The notes under the pieces were generated by a model. The model was not told where the DNA came from, did not search any database, and saw nothing but the letters and a program-made list of their open reading frames with translations. From positions 1 to 64,000 of the forward strand of contig JUEB01000011.1 of NCBI GenBank assembly GCA_000802095.1: a stretch of DNA of 64,000 nt, in the 5' to 3' direction. Below are positions 1 to 9,137 of this stretch, piece after piece. The DNA comes from Peptococcaceae bacterium BICA1-7. GTDB lineage: Bacteria > Bacillota > Desulfotomaculia > Desulfotomaculales > Desulfocucumaceae. Position 1 is the first letter of the stretch, and each line of letters begins with the position of its first letter. Position numbers and translations under genes: made by a program.

Positions 1-14
1 TTTTACCAGCCCGG

Positions 15-1136
15 CTACGCTGTTATGCTTTCATTAAGTGGTGTGTATTCCAGTCCCAGTGCCTCGGCCACTCCTTTGCAGGTGACTTTGCCGTTTAGTA
101 CGTTTACTCCCCTGGCCAGGGCGGGGTCTTCCTGCACTGCGGCCTGGTAGCCCTTGCCGGCTATCTTTTGTATATATGGAAGGGTGGCGTTGGTCAGGCC
201 AAGGGTGGAGGTTCTGGCTACCGCTCCGGGCATGTTGGCCACGCTGTAGTGTACTACTCCGTGCTTTGTGAAGGTGGGGTTGTCGTGGGTGGTTATCCTG
301 TCGATGGTTTCTACGCAGCCTCCCTGGTCTATGGCCACGTCTACTATGACTGCTCCCTCGGTCATCTGTTTGACCATTTCTTCGCTTACCAGCTTGGGCG
401 CCTTGGCTCCGGGCAGCAATACCGCTCCTATGACCAGGTCGGATTCTTTGATGGCGGCGGCCAGGTTGTAGTGGTTGGACACTACTGTCTTGACTCTGAA
501 GCCGAACAGGTCATCCAGCACTCTCAAACGCTCGGGGCTTTTCTCCACTATGGTTACGTCTGCTCCCATGCCCATGGCTATTTTGGCCGCGTTGGCTCCC
601 ACCACGCCGCCTCCCACTATGGTTACCTTGGCGGGCAGCACTCCGGGCACGCCGGACAGGAGCACTCCTTTGCCTCCATACTGCTTGGACAGAAACTGCG
701 CCCCTATTTGTACTGACATCCTTCCGGCTATTTCGCTCATGGGGGCTAAAAGCGGCAGTGCTCCGCTGGCCAGCTGCACTGTTTCGTAGGCTATGCCCAC
801 TATGTTTTTCTTTAACAGCGCCTGGGTAAGCTCGGGCTCGGGGGCCAGGTGCAGGTAGGTGAACAGTAGCTGTCCTTCTTTAAACAGGTTGTATTCTGCG
901 GCCTGCGGCTCTTTGACCTTGACTATCATGTCGGATTTCTCAAATACTTCCCGGGCTCCGGCAAGTATTTCCGCCCCTGCGGCGGCGTAGCTTTCATCAC
1001 TGAAGCCGCTCCCTGCGCCGGCCATTTTCTCTACCAGCACTTTATGCCCTTCCTGTGTCAGCACTGCTGCTCCCGCCGGGGTTAACGCCACTCTGTTTTC
1101 GTTGTTCTTTATTTCTTTGGGTATTCCTATGATCAT
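15..1136 (-). CDS. ald: Alanine dehydrogenase
   Basis: NAD-dependent L-alanine dehydrogenase, which reversibly deaminates alanine to pyruvate and ammonia in the cytoplasm. The protein starts with [18 protein letters not shown], the signature of the AlaDH/PNT family, carries a Rossmann glycine motif ([14 protein letters not shown]) in the middle and ends with the usual family C-terminus, giving 373 residues, the normal length. I chose the ATG at 1136 because GGAGG lies 8 bases upstream; the open frame continues further upstream without family similarity. The gene lies 110 bases downstream of a GntR-family regulator on the same strand, so the two are probably cotranscribed. The stop falls 15 bases from the window edge, so its terminator is not visible. 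Confidence 0.95.
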   Translation of the reverse strand: MIIGIPKEIKNNENRVALTPAGAAVLTQEGHKVLVEKMAGAGSGFSDESYAAAGAEILAGAREVFEKSDMIVKVKEPQAAEYNLFKEGQLLFTYLHLAPEPELTQALLKKNIVGIAYETVQLASGALPLLAPMSEIAGRMSVQIGAQFLSKQYGGKGVLLSGVPGVLPAKVTIVGGGVVGANAAKIAMGMGADVTIVEKSPERLRVLDDLFGFRVKTVVSNHYNLAAAIKESDLVIGAVLLPGAKAPKLVSEEMVKQMTEGAVIVDVAIDQGGCVETIDRITTHDNPTFTKHGVVHYSVANMPGAVARTSTLGLTNATLPYIQKIAGKGYQAAVQEDPALARGVNVLNGKVTCKGVAEALGLEYTPLNESITA

Positions 1137-1246
1137 TTCTTTATCCTCCATATTGTGAATGTTATAACTTTCCTGGATATTACCGCCCGTCATTTCCCCG
1201 CCGGCCTCCACCGACCACCTCCCTGATATTACTTATACACCAGGAA

Positions 1247-1972
1247 TCAGCCCTTTCTTCTGGCTAGCTTGATCCTGAACGAGTACATGTCCGAGCGAAA
1301 AACTCCCCTTAGAAATTCCACCGGTGTGCCCTCCGGGTCGCTGGTGATTCGCTCAAATACCATAACACTGGTATCTGCCGGTATCTCCAGTAGATTACAC
1401 TCTTCTCCGGTGGGCTGAGCGCTGCTTATAATCTGTTCGGCCTCCCAGAGCTTAATACCCAGAGACAGCTCCAAGAGGTCATATAAAACTGCTGTGTTAA
1501 GATCAAATTCAGCCAGCTTGAGACCGATTTGAACAGGGTAGTACTGCTTTTCAATGGCAATGGGAACATTATCCGCATACCGCAGTCTTTCTATAAGGTA
1601 AAAATGGTCATCTACTCCCAGTGTATTGGCTATTTCACGGGGCATTGTTTCCACACCGTGATGTAAAAGCCGGGTGCTGGGCTTCATACCCATCTCTTCA
1701 ATGATATTGTTGTAGGTGCTTAAATTGCCCAACCACTCCTCTACAGGCCGGTGGGAAATGAAAGTGCCCTTTCCGTGAATTTTTTCCAGTACACCCTCCC
1801 GAACCAAAGCTGATACAGCCTGTCTTATAGTAGATCTGCTTACGTTGAACCTGTCCATTAATTCCCTTTCACTGGGAATCCTCTCTTGTAGCTCCCCTAG
1901 TAATATCTCACTTCTTAGTAAATCCTTCAGTTGTACATGAAGTGGCAGAGGACTGTTAACATCTAATTCCAC
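1247..1972 (-). CDS. GntR family (HutC/UTRA subfamily) transcriptional regulator
   Basis: 241-residue regulator. Residues about 8-75 form the GntR winged helix (PLHVQLKDLLRSEI, then PSERELMDRFNVSRSTIRQA), and residues about 95-235 match the UTRA ligand-binding fold of the HutC subfamily. The start is a GTG with AAGGAG 8 bases upstream. A near-consensus sigma-A promoter (TTGACA, 18 bases, TATAAT) lies directly upstream, with a TGACGTCA palindrome between promoter and ribosome binding site that could be its own operator. It precedes alanine dehydrogenase on the same strand, so control of alanine catabolism is the natural guess. The effector cannot be read from the sequence. Confidence 0.9.
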   Translation of the reverse strand: MELDVNSPLPLHVQLKDLLRSEILLGELQERIPSERELMDRFNVSRSTIRQAVSALVREGVLEKIHGKGTFISHRPVEEWLGNLSTYNNIIEEMGMKPSTRLLHHGVETMPREIANTLGVDDHFYLIERLRYADNVPIAIEKQYYPVQIGLKLAEFDLNTAVLYDLLELSLGIKLWEAEQIISSAQPTGEECNLLEIPADTSVMVFERITSDPEGTPVEFLRGVFRSDMYSFRIKLARRKG

Positions 1973-2024
1973 AAAATAAACTCCTTATGACGTCATCATG
2001 TTCGTACCAGTTGATATTTTACTG

Positions 2025-2054
2025 ATTATATATTTATTGTCGGCTAGCTGTCAA
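2025..2054 (-). promoter_or_regulatory. Sigma-A promoter of the gntR-ald unit, with downstream palindrome
   Basis: On the minus strand TTGACA (2049-2054) and TATAAT (2025-2030) are separated by 18 bases; both hexamers are perfect consensus. The palindrome TGACGTCA at 1988-1995 lies between the start point and the GTG start codon and is a candidate autoregulatory GntR operator (inference). Confidence 0.75.
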
Positions 2055-2221
2055 TATTAAATATGCCGCAATTACCTTGACTTAGCTGCAATTTTTACCA
2101 TTCTCCCCCGGCCCCAGTCATACCGGGCAAGAGGCCTGTTCAGATACTACCCCGGGGGGCATCATGCATATTGACAGGCCGGTACCCAATTAGTAAAATG
2201 TTAAAACTATAAAGAAATGGG

Positions 2222-2905
2222 ATGTTAAAATACATGTTGAATGTTATATCGCTGCGGGAGCAGGTATATCAGTATCTGCGCAATAAAATACAGGCGGGAG
2301 AACTCAGGCCCGGATCCTCCATCAACCTCGACGGATTGAGTAAAGAGCTGGCCATTAGCAAGACTCCGCTCAAAGAGGCCTTTATTAAGCTTGAGGCTGA
2401 GGGCTTTGTGGAAATACTGTCCAGGCGGGGAATAGTGGTTAAAAAACTTACCCATCAGGAAATAAAGGATTATTATGAAATAATAGGATCACTGGAGTCT
2501 TCGGTTATTCTTTCGGTATTCGACCAGCTTACCAAGGATCACATCTCTGCAATGAAACGCTGCAATGACCAGCTGTTAAAGTCCCTGGAAGCCAGTGCCT
2601 TTGATGAATATTACCAGCTAAACCTTGATTTTCATGATATTTTCCTCAATTTATCACCCAACACCACTTTACGAAAATTCATAATGCCCTTTAAACAGCG
2701 ACTATATGATTTTCCCAGGCGGCAGTACTGGAAGGAATGGGAGCTGCTAAACCTTGAAGAGCACAGTAAATTTATAGATAATATAGAGAACGGCGACCGT
2801 GAAGGGGCCGCAGGGATTCTCAAAGAGGAACACTGGGGCTGGAAAACCCATGAGCCCTACTTTCTAAGATTTTACGAGCTAAACCACGCCAATCCGGAGA
2901 CCTAG
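2222..2905 (+). CDS. GntR family (FCD subfamily) transcriptional regulator
   Basis: 227-residue regulator with an N-terminal GntR winged helix (LREQVYQYLRNKIQAGEL, then LSKELAISKTPLKEAFIKLE) and a helical FCD-type effector domain from about residue 78 to 215, including the conserved LDFH and LEEH stretches that hold metal/ligand histidines in this family. The start is one of two ATGs (2222 or 2234); no strong ribosome binding site separates them. It is followed by a clear terminator and lies about 500 bases upstream of the dimethylglycine dehydrogenase-ETF operon in the same orientation, so regulation of that operon is plausible but unproven. Confidence 0.88.
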   Translation: MLKYMLNVISLREQVYQYLRNKIQAGELRPGSSINLDGLSKELAISKTPLKEAFIKLEAEGFVEILSRRGIVVKKLTHQEIKDYYEIIGSLESSVILSVFDQLTKDHISAMKRCNDQLLKSLEASAFDEYYQLNLDFHDIFLNLSPNTTLRKFIMPFKQRLYDFPRRQYWKEWELLNLEEHSKFIDNIENGDREGAAGILKEEHWGWKTHEPYFLRFYELNHANPET

Positions 2906-2928
2906 CCACTGCAATAACTGCCGGATTT

Positions 2929-2970
2929 AACGTTTTCAACAGAGACAGCCTCTGGTGAAAACGTTTTTTT
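2929..2970 (+). terminator. Rho-independent terminator of the FCD regulator
   Basis: A perfect 10-bp stem, AACGTTTTCA (2929-2938) with TGAAAACGTT (2956-2965), runs into a T tract ending at 2970, 24 bases after the stop codon. Confidence 0.85.
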
Positions 2971-3012
2971 ATTGAAATAATGCTTTGTGGATAACTTAAA
3001 AGCCAACTATTT

Positions 3013-3286
3013 GGCCGGCCTGGAATACCAACCCCATACCAACTGGTGCTCCGGCTGAACCGGCTTTAAGACTTGCAGGCAACGGACTGCCGACCACCTC
3101 GAATACCGCATCCGTGCGGCTCTCGGTTTCCGTCTGCATCCAGCAGACGGATCGGCACTCCGTAAGCCTTCTGCGTCAAAAGCCTGTAACAGCCTCCGCG
3201 ATGTTAGCAAGTGGCTGGTATTCCTTGCCTTTATGGATGTCACTTGCAAGAATATATAATGATCAAAGGGTTTGTCAGCAGTCTGG
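3013..3286 (-). ncRNA. HEARO-like structured RNA, copy 1
   Basis: This segment is a dispersed repeat, about 80% identical to 9138-9414, and it shares its core with a third, diverged copy at 8013-8219 in the opposite orientation. Read on the minus strand it folds: an outer stem pairs GGUAUUCC (from 3022-3029) with GGAAUACC (from 3217-3224); CCGUCUGC pairs with GCAGACGG; and ACGGA..GCCG pairs with CGGC..UCCGU. Base changes between copies keep the pairs. The conserved blocks GGAGGCUG, CGGAxUGCCG, GCAxGGAxGCGG and AAGCCGGUUCAG resemble, from memory, HEARO RNAs, which are the omega-RNAs of IscB. No IscB gene is in the window. A protein frame on the minus strand here is an artefact of the repeat. 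Confidence 0.6.
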
Positions 3287-3339
3287 TCGCCCGGAGGGCG
3301 ATTTTGTTCTGTTGTTTTCTCCACTACTTAATTATTTGT

Positions 3340-3369
3340 TTGACAAGCAAATAAGGGGTATGATATATT
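3340..3369 (+). promoter_or_regulatory. Candidate sigma-A promoter of the dimethylglycine dehydrogenase-ETF operon
   Basis: TTGACA at 3340-3345 and TATATT at 3364-3369 are separated by 18 bases, 49 bases before the start codon at 3418. It lies just outside the structured RNA repeat. The ribosome binding site GGGAGG is at about 3403-3408. Confidence 0.55.
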
Positions 3370-3417
3370 TCCCTAAAAGATTTCAGATTTCAGATTTCAG
3401 ATAACGGGAGGGTCAAC

Positions 3418-5862
3418 ATGAGTCAGCAATTGCCTTCACATGCGCAAATTGTTATCATCGGCGGAGGTATCGTGGGCTGCAGTACAGCATATCACCTGAC
3501 CAAAATGGGTTACAAGGATGTTCTGCTGCTGGAACGCAAAGAGCTGGGATCGGGAACCACCTGGGCCGCAGCCGGCCTGGTGGCACAGTTGCGCCAGAAC
3601 CAGGAAATGACCAACCTGGCCAAATACGCCACCGAGCTTTACCCCAAACTGGAGGAAGAAACCGGGGTGGCCACCGGCTATGTCACCACCGGGGCGCTGG
3701 GAGTGTGCCAGACAGAGGACCGCAGGAGGGAATGGCTCCGTGGCTCCGCCATGGCTGCCGCTTTCGGAGTCGAAATGTACGAGGTCAGCCTGAAAGAAGC
3801 CGAAGAAATGGTTCCCGGCATGAGCACAGAGGGACTGGTCAGCGCTTTTTACCTGCCTAACGACGGGCAGACCAACCCCCTGGAAACTGCCCAGGCCCTT
3901 ATTAAGGGCGCCAGAATGAGGGGCGCCAAGGTCTTCGAAAATACCAGGGTAACCGGCATCAAGCTTAACAACGGCACAGTCTGCGGTGTCAGCACCGAAT
4001 ACGGGGACATCTCCTGTGACTATGTGATTAACTGTGCAGGCATGTGGGGACGTGAAATAGGCAAAATGGCCGGTGTGAGCATTCCCCTTCACGCAGCGGT
4101 GCACATGCACGCCATTACCAAGCCTATTGAGGGCTTGAAAAAAATATTCCCCTGCGTTCGTGACTTTGACGGCAGGACCTATTTCAAAGCTGATAACAGC
4201 GCCATACTGTTCGGAGGGTTTGAGGAGATTGCCAAGCCCTGGGGAATGAAAGGCATTCCTGACAATTTTAAATTCACTGAGCTGCCGGAAGATATGGACC
4301 TATTTGAAGTATTCATGGAGTGTGGTCTGGAGAGATTCCCGGCGCTGGAAACCGCAGAGATCAGGCACATGTCCTACTGCGCGGAAAGCTTCACCCCCGA
4401 CAACGCCTTTCTGGTAGGGGAGGCTCCCGGTGTTAAAAACCTGCTGGTGGCCTGCGGAATGAACTCGGTGGGCATCGCCAGCGCAGCCGGGGCCGGCCGG
4501 GCCATAGCCCAGTGGATTAACCAGGGCTATCCGGAGGAGCAGCTGTGGCCTGTTGATGTCCGCCGCTACTTCTCCTGGCAGCAGAACAGTAAATATGTTC
4601 ATGACCGGGTCATTGAGTCAGTGGGAATACTTTATGAGCACCACTACCCCAATCGCCAGAGGACCACTGCAAGGCCGGTTATTTGCTCTCCTGTGCATGA
4701 CCGGCTGGCCCAAAACGGCGCCTGCTTCAGCATGGTGGCCGGCTGGGAGCGCGCTGACTGGTTTGCGCCGGAAGGTGTTGAGCCTGTTCATCAGTACAGC
4801 TGGGGCCGGGCCAACTGGTTTGATTCTCAGGGGGAGGAGCACAGGGCTATACGTGAAGGTGTCGGCATGTACGATTTAACCTCCATGCACAAGTACCTGT
4901 TGCAGGGCCCTGACGCCGAGGCAGCGCTTCAGAAATTATGTGCCGGTGATGTAGCCGTTCCGGTGGGGACAATAGTATATACACCAATACTCAATGACAG
5001 GGGCGGCTTTGAAACAGATTTTACCGTGACCCGCATTGCCGAGGACACCTTCTTTATCGTTACCGCAGTGGGAACCGGCGTCCGTGACTTTGATTATATA
5101 AAGCGCCGCATACCGTCAGACGCCAAAGCCTACATTACCGACGTGACACACGGGTATACCATGCTGGCATTAATGGGCCCAGACGCCAGAAAGGTCCTGT
5201 CCAAACTGACTGATGAGGATCTGTCCAACGAGGGCTTCCCCTTCAGGACTGCCAGGGAAATCGATCTGGGCTACGCCAGGGTGTGGGCCTTCAGGATTTC
5301 CTACGTCGGGGAGCTTGGGTGGGAGCTATACATTCCATCGTGCTTCGCCACAGGGGTTTTCGACGCCATTATGGAAGCGGGCAAAGAATATAACCTCCGC
5401 CTGGTGGGCATGCAGGCCGTCAACTCTCTTAGAATGGAATGCGGCTACCGCCACTGGGAATCGGACATCACGCCCGACGATACCCCGTACGAGGCAGGCC
5501 TTGGCTTCTGTGTCAAACTGGACAAGGGTGATTTTGACGGCCGTGCTGCGCTTATCAAACAAAAAGAGTGCGGCATTACCCGCAGACTTGTATTATTTAC
5601 ACTTGAAGATCCCGGGCCCATGCTTTACAAGAATGAGCCTATATTCAGAAACGGAGCGCCCATTTCCCAGACCACTTCAGGGGCATACGGCTACACTCTG
5701 GGATGTTCGGTGGCCATGGGCTACCTGAAAAACCCGGAAGGCATCACCAATGACTGGATACTGTCCGGCAAGTATGAAATATTGGTAGAAGGTAAGATGT
5801 ACCCTGCCAGGGTACACCTCCGGGCTCCTTATGATCCAAAGGGCGAGCGCACCAAAATGTAA
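3418..5862 (+). CDS. Dimethylglycine/sarcosine dehydrogenase-like flavoprotein
   Basis: 814-residue FAD enzyme predicted to oxidatively demethylate an N-methyl amine and pass electrons to ETF, encoded next door. Domains in order: DAO-type FAD-binding domain (residues about 10-370; dinucleotide motif IIGGGIVGCSTAYHL), an FAO_M linker (about 370-430), and a GcvT-like tetrahydrofolate aminomethyl domain with its C-terminal barrel (about 430-810). This is the layout of DMGDH and SARDH. The usual GTTWHAAGL motif, whose histidine carries covalent FAD, reads GTTWAAAGL here, so FAD is probably non-covalent. The start has GGGAGG 9 bases upstream. Substrate choice among dimethylglycine, sarcosine and similar amines cannot be settled from sequence. 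Confidence 0.88.
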   Translation: MSQQLPSHAQIVIIGGGIVGCSTAYHLTKMGYKDVLLLERKELGSGTTWAAAGLVAQLRQNQEMTNLAKYATELYPKLEEETGVATGYVTTGALGVCQTEDRRREWLRGSAMAAAFGVEMYEVSLKEAEEMVPGMSTEGLVSAFYLPNDGQTNPLETAQALIKGARMRGAKVFENTRVTGIKLNNGTVCGVSTEYGDISCDYVINCAGMWGREIGKMAGVSIPLHAAVHMHAITKPIEGLKKIFPCVRDFDGRTYFKADNSAILFGGFEEIAKPWGMKGIPDNFKFTELPEDMDLFEVFMECGLERFPALETAEIRHMSYCAESFTPDNAFLVGEAPGVKNLLVACGMNSVGIASAAGAGRAIAQWINQGYPEEQLWPVDVRRYFSWQQNSKYVHDRVIESVGILYEHHYPNRQRTTARPVICSPVHDRLAQNGACFSMVAGWERADWFAPEGVEPVHQYSWGRANWFDSQGEEHRAIREGVGMYDLTSMHKYLLQGPDAEAALQKLCAGDVAVPVGTIVYTPILNDRGGFETDFTVTRIAEDTFFIVTAVGTGVRDFDYIKRRIPSDAKAYITDVTHGYTMLALMGPDARKVLSKLTDEDLSNEGFPFRTAREIDLGYARVWAFRISYVGELGWELYIPSCFATGVFDAIMEAGKEYNLRLVGMQAVNSLRMECGYRHWESDITPDDTPYEAGLGFCVKLDKGDFDGRAALIKQKECGITRRLVLFTLEDPGPMLYKNEPIFRNGAPISQTTSGAYGYTLGCSVAMGYLKNPEGITNDWILSGKYEILVEGKMYPARVHLRAPYDPKGERTKM

Positions 5863-5889
5863 AAAGGGTAAACCAGGGAGGACATGGCT

Positions 5890-6675
5890 ATGGACATTGT
5901 AGTTTTAATGAAGCAAGTTCCGGACACGGCGGCTCTCATACAAATAAGCGAGGATAATGTAAGCATAAAGACTGAAGATGTTAAGTGGGTCATTAATCCC
6001 TACGATGAGCTGGCGGTGGAAGAGGCTATCCGTATCAGGGAAAAACAGGGCGGCGGCAAGGTTATTATCCTTACCGCCGGCGCAGGTTCAGCCTCAGCAA
6101 CCATACGCACCGCTCTGGCAATGGGAGCCGACGAGGGAATACTCATTAGCGACCCGGCTCTGGAGAATTCCGATCCGCAAATAACTGCCAAAGTTATTGC
6201 GGCTGTGCTTAATAACGTTAATTTTGATCTGATCATAGCAGGGCCCCGGGCAGTAGATGACGACAGCTCTTACGTTCCTGCAGCCATATCGGAATACCTT
6301 GGTGTTCCCCTGCTGTCTACAGTGATTCGGCAGGAAATAAGTAACGGCAAAATACAGTGCGAACAGACCGTCCAGGATGGATCGATTGTGCTGGAGGCAA
6401 ACCTCCCCGCTATTATTACCACCCAGAGAGGTCTCAATGAGCCGCGCTACCCTTCTCTTGCCAACATAATGAAAGCAAAGAAGAAATCCATAGTGACCAA
6501 AACGCTGGCGGATATAGGATTGTCTTCAGAACAAAAATTAATAAAGACTAAAATAGTATCCTTGGCGTATCCTCCCAGGAGAAATGCTGAGAAGGTCATC
6601 GTTGAAGGCGCCTCGGCTGAAGAAAAGGCAGCCCGGCTGTTGAATCTACTGCAGGACAAGGCTGGTATTTTATAG
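5890..6675 (+). CDS. etfB: Electron transfer flavoprotein beta subunit
   Basis: 261-residue EtfB/FixA protein that pairs with the next gene to accept electrons from the upstream dehydrogenase. The N-terminus (MDIVVLMKQVPDT) and the block NPYDELAVEEAIRI are diagnostic, as is the EtfB AMP/FAD region around GPRAVDDDSSYVPAAISEYLG and TTQRGLNEPRYPSL. I prefer the ATG at 5890 over 5884 because GGGAGG sits 8 bases before 5890 but only 2 before 5884. It follows the dehydrogenase by 27 bases and precedes etfA by 24, so all three form an operon. Confidence 0.93.
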   Translation: MDIVVLMKQVPDTAALIQISEDNVSIKTEDVKWVINPYDELAVEEAIRIREKQGGGKVIILTAGAGSASATIRTALAMGADEGILISDPALENSDPQITAKVIAAVLNNVNFDLIIAGPRAVDDDSSYVPAAISEYLGVPLLSTVIRQEISNGKIQCEQTVQDGSIVLEANLPAIITTQRGLNEPRYPSLANIMKAKKKSIVTKTLADIGLSSEQKLIKTKIVSLAYPPRRNAEKVIVEGASAEEKAARLLNLLQDKAGIL

Positions 6676-6699
6676 CCGGTTAGAAACAGGAGGTAAAAA

Positions 6700-7665
6700 A
6701 TGTCCAATAACGTAATGGTTTTTGCCGGGTATACCGGCGCCGGCTTCAAGAAATCAGCCTTTGAGGCAGTAAGTGAAGGAAGGCGTCTTGCAAACCGGCT
6801 GAATGGAGTGCTAACGGCAGTAGTAATCGGGTCCGGAACCAAGGAAACAGCCCTGGAGTTGGCCCGATACGGCGCAGACCGTATTCTTACCTGTGACCAT
6901 CCGGCCCTGGAAGATTTCGACCCTGACCGGTACACGGCTATTCTTACAGATATTGTTAAGCAATACCCTCCCGCTATTCTACTGCTGGGATCTTCCTATA
7001 ACGATAAAAATATAGCCGCCCGGCTGGCTGCACGGCTGGACACAGGTGCGGCCACCGAATGCCTGGAATTCGCACTGGACAGTGATCGTCTCGTTGCCAC
7101 CCGCCCACTTTATGGCGGCAAGCTAATGGCCCAGGTTACTCTGGAAGGGACCCCGCAAATAGCCTGTATCCGCTCAAACGTATTCCCCATTGCCGAGGAT
7201 ATGAAAGCCGCAGAACAGGTAATGATTGAACCTAATCTGGCAGAGCCCAAAACCAGGGTTGTAGAAAAAAAGCTTAAAAACAGCGACAAGGTAGAGCTTA
7301 CTGAAGCCGATGTGGTTATCTCAGGCGGCCGGGGCATGGGTAGCTCCGACTTCAGCCTGCTGGAAAAACTGGCAGAACTTCTGGGAGGCGCGGTAGGAGC
7401 GTCAAGGACGGCCGTGGACGAGGGCTGGCGGCCTTACCCGGACCAGGTGGGGCAAACGGGAAAGGTGGTCTCCCCCAAGCTGTATGTGGCCTGCGGCATC
7501 TCCGGAGCCATGCAGCACCTGGCCGGCATGAGCTCTTCAGAATGCATCGTGGGAATCAACAGGGACCCGGACGCACCCATCTTTAATTACGCCGACTATT
7601 GCGTGGTTGATGATCTATTCAAAGTGCTTCCGGCATTAATTGAGGAAATAAAAGGTCAACAATAG
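6700..7665 (+). CDS. etfA: Electron transfer flavoprotein alpha subunit
   Basis: 321-residue EtfA/FixB subunit carrying the FAD site. The N-terminal half has the adenine-nucleotide-hydrolase-like fold; the C-terminal half has the FAD signature ([47 protein letters not shown], broken here only by wording; [25 protein letters not shown]). GGAGG lies 8 bases before the ATG. It is the last gene of the operon. No clear terminator follows; about 20 bases downstream the sequence turns into short dispersed repeats. Confidence 0.93.
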   Translation: MSNNVMVFAGYTGAGFKKSAFEAVSEGRRLANRLNGVLTAVVIGSGTKETALELARYGADRILTCDHPALEDFDPDRYTAILTDIVKQYPPAILLLGSSYNDKNIAARLAARLDTGAATECLEFALDSDRLVATRPLYGGKLMAQVTLEGTPQIACIRSNVFPIAEDMKAAEQVMIEPNLAEPKTRVVEKKLKNSDKVELTEADVVISGGRGMGSSDFSLLEKLAELLGGAVGASRTAVDEGWRPYPDQVGQTGKVVSPKLYVACGISGAMQHLAGMSSSECIVGINRDPDAPIFNYADYCVVDDLFKVLPALIEEIKGQQ

Positions 7666-7684
7666 CGGAAGAACTGGGGTCTTT

Positions 7685-7863
7685 TTAAGCCACAGAGAAC
7701 ACAGAGGTTAATAAGCCCTGCTTGAAGGTTTTAAGAATCTTTTATCTTTATAGTCTTTTATTTAATAGGTAAACAAGAAGTTGATAGTTCTCTACTTCGG
7801 CTTCAGACCTGAGAGTAATGCCTGAGAGCAAATTCTCTGTGATCTCTGTGACCTCTGCTTTAA
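7685..7863. repeat. Inverted repeat pair and short dispersed repeats after etfA
   Basis: The arm CCACAGAGAACACAGAGG (7690-7707) is matched in inverse orientation by CTCTGTGATCTCTGTGACC (7835-7853). Similar CACAGAG repeats occur widely in environmental bacterial genomes. At 7929-7960 a run of CCAGAAT/CAGAATTC words is a second simple repeat. I see no gene between 7666 and 8012. Confidence 0.55.
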
Positions 7864-8012
7864 AAAAAAGACAATCATTTTTCCAGGCTGGCCACATAGT
7901 TGGTAAAAAAACCGCCTTGCAGGCGGCGGAATCCAGAATTCAGAAGCCAGAATCCAGAATGATCATGCATTTCTTACAGCAATATAGACCTCTTAGCGGC
8001 ATGCATAGAGGG

Positions 8013-8219
8013 GGAGGGGGTTTAATCCAGGCGGACGTCCCGGAGGCTGCTACTGGCTCTTAGCGACAGAGCCATACGGAATGCCGGGCCGGCTGCAGGA
8101 CGCAGACGGCAGCCGGAATCGACGCATGGACGCGGCGTTGGAGGCGGCCGGCAGTCCGTAGGCGACGAGCTTAGAGCCAGTTCAGCCGGAGGTCCGGGAG
8201 ATCGGATTCAACCCCCTCC
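8013..8219 (+). ncRNA. HEARO-like structured RNA, copy 3 (diverged, intact fold)
   Basis: The outer stem pairs 8013-8028 with 8204-8219 (16 positions, one G-U). Inside, CTGGCTCTTAG (8053-8063) pairs with CTTAGAGCCAG (8170-8180); ACGGA..GCCG (8076-8086) pairs with CGGC..TCCGT (8149-8159); CCGGCTGC (8089-8096) pairs with GCAGCCGG (8109-8116). The same helices exist in the copies at 3.0 and 9.1 kb with different bases (for example CCGTCTGC/GCAGACGG), which is covariation. The 3' block GAGCTTAGAGCCAGTTCAG and the 5' block GGAGGCTG match what I recall of HEARO / IscB omega-RNA. A competing local hairpin, GGCTCT with AGAGCC (8055-8073), could be an alternative fold. The surrounding 7.9-8.3 kb has no credible gene. 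Confidence 0.65.
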
Positions 8220-8311
8220 ACCGGCCCTATAGCGACCAATGAATGACCCCCAAATACCCCAAAAACACTGCTTCAACTTTAGTGCTTTAAAGCGTCATAT
8301 AGTTTCCTGAT

Positions 8312-8350
8312 CAACAAAAAAACCGTGGAAGACATATTTTCCACGGTTTT
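8312..8350 (-). terminator. Terminator of the lipoprotein gene
   Basis: On the minus strand AAACCGTGGAAA and TTCCACGGTTT form an 11-bp stem (8320-8330 with 8339-8349), followed by a T tract, 35 bases downstream of the stop codon. Confidence 0.8.
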
Positions 8351-8383
8351 ACTACCGGTATCCGAGGCAGATTACCTGACTTT

Positions 8384-8959
8384 TTATTGCTGCGCAAAGG
8401 CCTTTTCCATATTTCCGGTCATGGCATTAAAGAACTCCTCATTGCTTGCCGATACCTTCCACCCATCCCCGGTCTTCACCAGGTTAATGGCCGTATCCGT
8501 GACAGTCATTGGGGCCTGGGGGTCTGATATACTGTTCATAAAGTACTGTTCCGCCATGGCCTCCATATCTTTTTGGTCACCATCCTCTGAAAAAGCGGCA
8601 GCAATAGCTATAGGCATCAATTCACTCATGGTCTTGGCAGCAACCCGCACCATGTCCACAGCGGTAACCTTAACACCAACCTTGGCCTGATTACCAGAAA
8701 CCTCGGCCTTACCAAGCTCAAAGGCTGCTTTTGACAGTATTTGCCTGGCGAACTTCTCTCCCTTTTCATCCTTAATATCCTTTTGAAAGGCTGATTTATC
8801 CTGATTTTCCATATAAGTGGCCGCCTTTTCCCAGTCCCCTGCCTTTAGCGCGGCAGTAAACTCACTGACCACAACCTCAGGTGACGGCCCACCGCAGCCG
8901 GCCAACACAAGACCAGCCGCCACAATCACAACCAGTAAGAGCATCCTGGATTTCTTCAT
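8384..8959 (-). CDS. Putative lipoprotein with NTF2-like (DUF4878-type) domain
   Basis: 191 residues. A type II signal peptide (MKKSRMLLLVVIVAAGLVL) ends in the lipobox LAGC, so the mature protein should be membrane-anchored outside the cell. The rest (VVSEFTAALKAGDWEKAATYM and a C-terminal DGWKVSAS strand) has the pattern of small DUF4878/NTF2-like lipoproteins, in which one helix-rich pocket is followed by a beta sheet. The molecular role is unknown. It is transcribed alone and has its own terminator. GGAGG precedes the ATG. Confidence 0.75.
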   Translation of the reverse strand: MKKSRMLLLVVIVAAGLVLAGCGGPSPEVVVSEFTAALKAGDWEKAATYMENQDKSAFQKDIKDEKGEKFARQILSKAAFELGKAEVSGNQAKVGVKVTAVDMVRVAAKTMSELMPIAIAAAFSEDGDQKDMEAMAEQYFMNSISDPQAPMTVTDTAINLVKTGDGWKVSASNEEFFNAMTGNMEKAFAQQ

Positions 8960-9051
8960 ATATTACCTCCCCTTTCTATTCTATTGGAGTATTTTACATA
9001 AACATGGAAATTCCTTCCGCTGCCGCCATACTTCGAGCTTAAAATTATAAA

Positions 9052-9073
9052 GGCCCTGCCAACTGGCAGGGCC
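9052..9073. terminator. GC-rich hairpin, first of a duplicated pair
   Basis: GCCCTGCC-AACT-GGCAGGGC forms a strong hairpin. On the minus strand it is followed by TTTATAATTTT and could terminate transcripts. The identical hairpin recurs at 9415-9434, where it touches the end of the structured RNA repeat, so the segment 9074-9414 is bracketed by copies of one hairpin. Confidence 0.55.
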
Positions 9074-9137
9074 CAGGTTGTTGACAAAGCCGAAGTTTTA
9101 ATTTTCATCCAAAGTGAACAGTATTAAGCAACTTAAG

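Noticed and set aside
168-789. Several plus-strand frames opposite alanine dehydrogenase
   Set aside because: Shadow frames in a GC-rich gene; no start signals or family similarity.
3007-3324. 105-codon frame on the minus strand
   Set aside because: It runs through the HEARO-like RNA repeat; copies 1 and 2 differ by indels that break the frame, so it is not coding.
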